The notes below the pieces were generated by a model. The model ran no database searches. It was not told the DNA's origin and was given only the letters and a program-made list of their open reading frames with translations. Position numbers and translations under genes: made by a program. A stretch of 64,000 bases of DNA from Eutypa lata (taxonomy: Eukaryota; Ascomycota; Sordariomycetes; Xylariales; Diatrypaceae), in the NCBI GenBank assembly GCA_022661535.1, contig JAKULF010000012.1, positions 248,001 to 312,000 of the forward strand, read 5' to 3'. Shown piece by piece: positions 58,744 to 64,000 of this stretch (the stretch's first letter is position 1; the number at the start of each line of letters is the position of its first letter).

Positions 58744-61700
58744 CTACTCTTTTTCGTCCTTGTCTGAAGGAGTGTCTGACTCCATACTCCCAACGGCGGC
58801 ATCAGCTTCGACATCAGAGTTAGCCTCGGAGGATGCAGCTCCGACGTCGCTATTGCCGCCGAACACATCTGTCCACTTCAGGGGTTCGTCGAGGCCCACA
58901 ACGTGGACAGGTCGCACCTGGTTCTTTTCCTCCTCGCGAGCCCTGAATTCACGGCCTTTCTTGGTGTGGGTGTCGAGCTGGCCGCGGAACATTTGGTACC
59001 ACTCGATCTCCTTGTCTCCAGTATCCTGGAGCACTTTCTGGCGACGAGCCTTGCACTGGTTATAGAAGCGGTGGGCGCGGGCGTCCGGGATATCCTCGAT
59101 GTTGTACTCGAGGATCCATTCGTCCGCCTCAGTGAGCTTCGAAGGACGTTTGACGTAGTGTCCATTTACCTTGTTCTTAATGGTCAACACCATTCCCAGG
59201 AGGTCGCCCTTCTCAACTGCCTCATCAGCTATTTCCTGTGACACGGTGTCCTCGGAGGCTTCCGTAGAACCTGAACCTAGGGCATCGTCTGCATCCGCAT
59301 TTGTAGATTCGGCTATGGTCTCAACTGGCTTGTCGGACTGTGCCTCTTCCGCAACAAGAGACTCCGGATCTGATGTAGTGGGTTGCTGTTTGGTCTCTAA
59401 GGTTCTCGCGCTCGATATCAACTCTCCCAGGATGCGTTCAAAGGAATTTAGCTTGGAGGAATAATTTAATGAGTCATCATTGTCCTCTTCTGACACGGGC
59501 CTTTCATCAATCCTCTGAGCCATTCGCACGATGAGATCTTTTAAGGGGGACATGTTCGAGCCGCTAGTCGCATCTTCCTTGGACTCGGCCACATCTTCAT
59601 CTTCATCTAATTCGTCTTCTTCCTCCTGGACAACTGTCTCTTCATCCTGCTCGGCGTCTTCCGACTCTACAGGAGTCTCGGTTGTGATTTGGGTTTGATC
59701 TTGAGATGTCTCATCGATTGAGGAAGAGGCTTCCGAATCAACCGAGGTCTCGTGAGCCTCTTGGCTTCCTGTCAACGTCTCAGGTTCATGAGATGTGGAC
59801 TCTAAGGCCTGGCTAATATCGGGGTCCGGTCTTTGACTGAGCTCGCTTTCTTCTGTGGCTTCGGCGGGGCTGGAAGGCTCCTTTTCAACTTCTGGTATTT
59901 GAGCGTCGCTGGAATCTTCAGATTCCATAGCTGAGACATTCTCAGCGGCATTCTCCTCTACCGATTCCGCGGCAGTTTCTTCGCCATCTTCATTTAGGAC
60001 TTCCTCTGAAGGGCTATCCGATGACTCCACCGGTCTAGGATGTTCGGTACCAGTGATAGCGGCCAAGAGAGCGTCGACATAACCGCGTGCCTCTTCGGAA
60101 GACTTCGCACGAATGAGCCCGCTCTCCTCGAGAGCATCCTCGATAGCTTCCCGAACGGTACCGACACCAACTTCGTCATCTTCCATAGCGTCTTCTACGG
60201 TTTGACGCACTTCCTCCCAGGCATCAAGACTTTGCAGCTCCTGAGTCTTTGGAGTCTCATTTTCTTCGATTTCTTCATCTTCAATCGCTTCATCGTGACC
60301 AGTCGCCAGCTCAGCTTGCTCAGCCTGGTCATTGTCTTTGTGCAATCCCATGACATTTCTTTCAAAGGCTTCGATTGTTGCCTTGCTAGCGTTCTGCACT
60401 TCATCGATATCCTCAGGTTCGACGGGCTTCGCAAAAACATACATGAATGGCGATCCAACCGATGTTCTTGTCTCGAAATGGAGTCGTAGGGACTTCTCGG
60501 GGAATTTCTCAGAAGCCCGGTTCAGGATTTTGTTTAGCAGACTAAGACTAAATTTAAATTCGTGGTCTCCGAGAGTCGTATCAGAAGTTCCGTGCAAGGT
60601 AAGGTCCATCTCCGGAAGAGAGATGTACTGAAAGCCAAAGATACGCTCAGTATTGTGGAAAGCAACAAAGATGCCGTCCATACGACCCATCCGGACTTGG
60701 AGTGAGTACTTCATGAAAGCTGACCTGATCATATCATAGTACTCCCGTTCGAAAGACTCCCACTGGCCGAAACGGTCCCGAATCTCGTAACCAAGACCTT
60801 TTTGGAACCCCTTTGCATCCATACGAATAGACACAACAGCGCGTGTCTTCAAATCAAACATGCCCGTCCCAGGAACTCTTGGGTCATGCGCATCCAGTTG
60901 TGAACGCATCATGAAGTCCTCGAAGCCTGTGTAATGAAATGCTTCCTCGGCTTCGCGCTCTTCCTGGGTAATCTGATCCGAATTGATATGCCGGTACCTC
61001 TCAAAGTCCTCCTTGGGCAGGGTCAAGAGTTTTTCCATGGATTTACCAAGCATGCTAAGGATGTTTGCTGTATCAAATTCCTTGTCCGCATCTATGGCAT
61101 AGGTTCCATCCTTCCAATGTAGGAAAACCGTGGCTGGGGCTCTGTTGATCCTGGTGAACTGGAGTGAGTCTGGCTGGATGGTTCTTGACAACATCTCGGT
61201 ATTGATATCTCGCCAAGATGATATCAGATAGTGAAAGTGTGCTAGCATGGATGTCATGCTAGAAGTTGACCCGGTGTACTTTTTCCCATGCTCCTTAGAG
61301 ATAGAAATTAGGTTGGAATCCTTCGAGGACGTCACGTACTGCTTCAAAGCCGTGAAATCGAATTCCTGGAGCGGCATGATTTTGGACAGATATGGATCGA
61401 AATTGAAGACTCTGGAACGTGGATCCTGGAGGTAATAGACACCTGGATTAAATAGTACTCTTTCTAAGCCGTACGAAAGCGACGGGACATGTGCTCTCAC
61501 TGCATCAACAGGTGCGAGAGCCAAATCCTTAGCATCGATCTTGGAAATAGATAACGGGAGTACATCCTCGTCAGATGCCTTGCGGGACTTTGATTTTTTC
61601 GGATGCGGCTCTCCCGAAAACGGCTTCCCGACGGTCTTGTTCCCAATAGCATTGTATGGAAGTACGGGGTAACCCTTTTTGGATTTACCCTTGACAGGAC

Positions 61701-62514
61701 GAACGTCAGGACCTGCTTTAGTTAGGTCTTCTGGGGACTCAGGGGTTTGCTCCGCCGGTGAAGCGGAGTCCACCTCTTTTCTACCTCGAGTCTTCCTTGA
61801 TGCTCTTGCAGATTTTCGAGCAGTTTTCTTCGGGGCCTTCTTGGAGCCAGAGTTGACTACACTCGTTTTTGAAGAGGATTGAGAGGTAACCAAATCTGCA
61901 TCCATTAGTGCCTTTTGCAGATCGGCAGCATCCATCTTTCCTAAAGCACGAGGCGTTTTAAGAGAGACAGCTTTTTTCTTTGCATCCTTCTGAGCCTCTT
62001 TAGTGTCATCCTTGGCACTCTTGGATTCAGACTTTGGCTTCTTGTCACCATCGGTCTTTTTGCTACTCGCAACATGTTTGATGTTCTCAACGTCGATGTT
62101 CTGAGCTGCAAGGACGTTTCTCAAAGCTGCTAGTGCACCCTCCAATACGTGCAACTGGCGCACGGCATCAGGCTGGCCTCCATCTTCTTTCTTTGCATCA
62201 AGCTTTGCAGCAGGCGTTGCAGCAGGCGTTGCAGCAGGCTTTTTCGACCTTTTCTTTTTCTTCTTTGGCGGTGACGATGACGTTGCCGGTGGTTCTGATT
62301 TGGAAACAATTAAGGGATCCGAAGAGTCGGCTGCCGGAGTTGGTTGGCTCTCGGTAGTCGGGTTGGCTCGTGGAGAGGTGGTGGAAAAATATCGATCACG
62401 ATGTGGGATTAAGGCGGCTCGATGGATTACAGGTGGATTAGAAGCAGCAAGACATTTTGCACATACATAAGAAGCTCCTACGCGTCGTGCAGCACGCGTA
62501 CTCAAGTGAAGCAT
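58744..62514 (-). CDS. PET127: PET127-family mitochondrial RNA-processing protein
   Basis: Mitochondrial protein needed, in yeast, for 5' processing and turnover of mitochondrial transcripts. Single exon, 1256 aa from the ATG at 62514; the longer open frame upstream starts with GTG and is not used. The first ~45 residues are a mitochondrial presequence (MLHLSTRAARRVG). A Lys/Ser/Ala-rich disordered region follows, with tandem ATPA repeats and KKKKKRSKK. The Pet127 core runs from about 330 to 760: VPSLSYGLERVLFNPGVYYL, FNFDPYLSKIMPLQEFDFTA, TVFLHWKDGTYAIDA, VPGTGMFDLKTRAVVSIRMD and MGRMDGIFVAFHNTERIFGF. The next ~370 residues are strongly acidic and Ser-rich. A conserved C-terminal end resumes with WILEYNIEDIPDARAHRFYN. 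The protein is much longer than the yeast one because of the acidic region. Confidence 0.93.
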   Translation of the reverse strand: MLHLSTRAARRVGASYVCAKCLAASNPPVIHRAALIPHRDRYFSTTSPRANPTTESQPTPAADSSDPLIVSKSEPPATSSSPPKKKKKRSKKPAATPAATPAAKLDAKKEDGGQPDAVRQLHVLEGALAALRNVLAAQNIDVENIKHVASSKKTDGDKKPKSESKSAKDDTKEAQKDAKKKAVSLKTPRALGKMDAADLQKALMDADLVTSQSSSKTSVVNSGSKKAPKKTARKSARASRKTRGRKEVDSASPAEQTPESPEDLTKAGPDVRPVKGKSKKGYPVLPYNAIGNKTVGKPFSGEPHPKKSKSRKASDEDVLPLSISKIDAKDLALAPVDAVRAHVPSLSYGLERVLFNPGVYYLQDPRSRVFNFDPYLSKIMPLQEFDFTALKQYVTSSKDSNLISISKEHGKKYTGSTSSMTSMLAHFHYLISSWRDINTEMLSRTIQPDSLQFTRINRAPATVFLHWKDGTYAIDADKEFDTANILSMLGKSMEKLLTLPKEDFERYRHINSDQITQEEREAEEAFHYTGFEDFMMRSQLDAHDPRVPGTGMFDLKTRAVVSIRMDAKGFQKGLGYEIRDRFGQWESFEREYYDMIRSAFMKYSLQVRMGRMDGIFVAFHNTERIFGFQYISLPEMDLTLHGTSDTTLGDHEFKFSLSLLNKILNRASEKFPEKSLRLHFETRTSVGSPFMYVFAKPVEPEDIDEVQNASKATIEAFERNVMGLHKDNDQAEQAELATGHDEAIEDEEIEENETPKTQELQSLDAWEEVRQTVEDAMEDDEVGVGTVREAIEDALEESGLIRAKSSEEARGYVDALLAAITGTEHPRPVESSDSPSEEVLNEDGEETAAESVEENAAENVSAMESEDSSDAQIPEVEKEPSSPAEATEESELSQRPDPDISQALESTSHEPETLTGSQEAHETSVDSEASSSIDETSQDQTQITTETPVESEDAEQDEETVVQEEEDELDEDEDVAESKEDATSGSNMSPLKDLIVRMAQRIDERPVSEEDNDDSLNYSSKLNSFERILGELISSARTLETKQQPTTSDPESLVAEEAQSDKPVETIAESTNADADDALGSGSTEASEDTVSQEIADEAVEKGDLLGMVLTIKNKVNGHYVKRPSKLTEADEWILEYNIEDIPDARAHRFYNQCKARRQKVLQDTGDKEIEWYQMFRGQLDTHTKKGREFRAREEEKNQVRPVHVVGLDEPLKWTDVFGGNSDVGAASSEANSDVEADAAVGSMESDTPSDKDEKE

Positions 62515-63081
62515 TGGAAATACTGAACCCTTCGTTGACGTTGGCGATATGATCGTAAACACGTCGTCGTTGTCGGTATTAGATGTGGTGAAGCGAATAA
62601 AGATTTGGAGCTGATCAAAAAACTTTTTGGTATCTGCGATTACAACCCATGTCCCGATTCTTATCTATATGGCATCTTATTGGCTGTAAATATTTTCTAG
62701 GTCCGTTTTAGTGTGAGCTTCTACCGTGTTAAATCACTACCCACCTCGGATCTCCATTTAATGGGTATAGCCGATATGTACATAGGCTGGTGGTCCCTAA
62801 ATCGACTGAACGGCCTGTCACGAATGGCATATCTGAACAGCATTTGTTCTGCTAAGTCCATATATACGTTCACTTAGGCCAATTCTTCTTGTATATCAGT
62901 ATTTCGAGACTGCTTTACGATGCTCTATTTATAACTGTTAGCCATTCAAAACAACAAAAAGAAACTACCTACTTAATTAAAGAGAGGGTCTCATAACTTT
63001 GCGCGGGGCTCAGTTATAGCTTATGAGACCATTGAGATGAGAATTGCCAAATCCGGGTCATGGATAAGAGGACGATAGACC
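62515..63081. other. Divergent promoter region, PET127 / MORG1
   Basis: 567 bp between two divergent start codons. No coding signal. Confidence 0.45.
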
Positions 63082-64000
63082 ATGGCTTTCCCTGACAAGC
63101 CTATAGCGTATCTTTTGGGCTCTAATGGTCAGTTCACTCTCACTTGATCTGATTCTGCCGTTAAGCCAGTCACATATTCACAGTAATAACCAAAAACTAA
63201 CAAACAATCGCAGGCCCTGTGCACGCCCTCACATACTCGGCGTCGCCCGGGACGTACGTCCTAACGGGCTCAGCAGACCGCTCAATCCGGCTCTACAACC
63301 CGCAGCCCAGCAGCGCGGCCGTCCAGCATTACCCAGGCAGTAGCAACATCACCAGCAAGAAATCATCTGCGGCAGCCGCGGCCGTGATCCCCGAGGGCCG
63401 CCTAATCCAGACGTACTCGGCGCACGGGTACGAGGTGCTATCGCTGTGCATCTCGTCATCGAACGCGCGCTTCGCCTCCTCGGGCGGCGACCGCCTCGTG
63501 TTCCTCTGGGACGTGAGCACGGCGCAGACGATCCGGCGGTTCGGGGGCTCGGCGCAGGGGGGCCACACGGCGCGGATCAACTGCGTCGCTTTCGCCGGCT
63601 CCTCCTCCTCCTCCTCCTCCGACAGCGAGGACGAGAACCTCCTCGTAAGCGGCAGCCTCGACGCCAGCGTGCGGATCTGGGACCTGCGGTCCAACAACTC
63701 GCAGAAGCCGGTGCAGACGCTGTCCGAGGCGCGCGACAGCGTGACGAGCGTCGCCTGCGCCCGCGGCGCGGCCGAGATCGTCGCCGGCAGCGTCGATGGG
63801 CGCGTCCGGACCTACGACGTGCGCACGGGGCGCTGCACCACGGACGTCGTGGGGCCGAGCGTGACGAGCGTCTGCGCTACGCGCGACGGGCGCGCGTTGC
63901 TGGTCGGGGGGCTCGATAGCCGGTTGAGGTTGATGGACCGGGAGACGGGCGAGTGTCTGAAGACGTATTCCCACCCGGAGTTTAGGAACGAGAGCTTGAG
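63082..64000 (+). CDS. MORG1: MORG1/WDR83-type WD40 protein, 5' part (runs off the window)
   Basis: WD40 scaffold protein; its animal relatives organise MAP-kinase modules and associate with the spliceosome. Exon 1 is 63082-63127, then a GTCAGT intron, then exon 2 from 63214 to the window edge, joined in phase 1. The junction gives SNGPVHALTYS. The visible part has six WD-type blades: GTYVLTGSADRSIRLYNP, SAHGYEVLSLCIS with SGGDRLVFLWDVST, LVSGSLDASVRIWDLRS, EIVAGSVDGRVRTYDVRTG and LLVGGLDSRLRLMDRETGE. The order and spacing of these motifs match the MORG1 group. Two insertions are unusual: an Ala/Ser loop after blade 1, and a run of eight Ser plus an acidic DSEDE in a blade loop, coded by a TCC repeat at about 63599-63620. 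The 3' end lies outside the window. Confidence 0.92.

Overview
The window is nuclear DNA of a filamentous ascomycete (Pezizomycotina). The evidence is spliced genes with short introns (mostly 50-95 nt, GT..AG, CTRAC-type branch sites), fungal-type orthologues (CCR4, PET127, MORG1, a PAP2_3 sphingolipid-synthase-like protein), LysM proteins and a very large chitinase, and a 5.3-kb almost pure A/T block with the signature of repeat-induced point mutation (RIP). A Sordariomycete is most likely, but the sequence read alone does not fix genus or order.

Layout: 0.4-1.6 kb holds a GPI-anchored fasciclin protein. 3.3-6.3 kb holds a decayed gene and an unrecognised repeat-containing gene. 6.9-22.1 kb is a secretion-rich block: a five-LysM protein, a secreted protein with two dibasic sites, an ankyrin-repeat protein, a second five-LysM protein, and, divergent from it, an 11-exon CBM18-GH18 chitinase of about 1313 aa of the type related to yeast killer-toxin carrier subunits. 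A secreted FMN-dependent 2-hydroxy-acid oxidase converges on the chitinase. 24-25.6 kb is an APH-family kinase-like protein. 27-44.7 kb is mostly housekeeping: CCR4 deadenylase, a methyltransferase-domain protein, an ETFRF1-like LYR protein (four exons, one of only 13 nt), a hot-dog thioesterase, a PAP2_3 membrane enzyme, and a small GRF-type zinc-ribbon protein whose start codon is followed at once by an intron. 47-55.5 kb is a serine beta-lactamase-family gene cut in two by a 6.64-kb insertion with a 6-bp target duplication and related inverted ends; most of the insertion is RIP-saturated, with an internal island of inverted-repeat elements and tandem repeats. 55.8-57.3 kb is a secreted glycoside-hydrolase-like enzyme, 58.7-62.5 kb is PET127, and the right edge holds the 5' part of a MORG1/WDR83 WD40 protein.

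How the genes work together: the 6.9-20.4 kb group combines chitin binding (two LysM proteins, one CBM18) and chitin hydrolysis (GH18). The divergent LysM/chitinase pair shares an 875-bp promoter region and is probably co-regulated. The group would fit self/non-self cell-wall chitin handling, mycoparasitism or antagonism, or hiding of chitin from hosts. The secreted dibasic-site protein inside it is the best candidate for an undescribed partner. All exon boundaries were read by eye from splice signals and checked for phase; none has been confirmed with transcripts.
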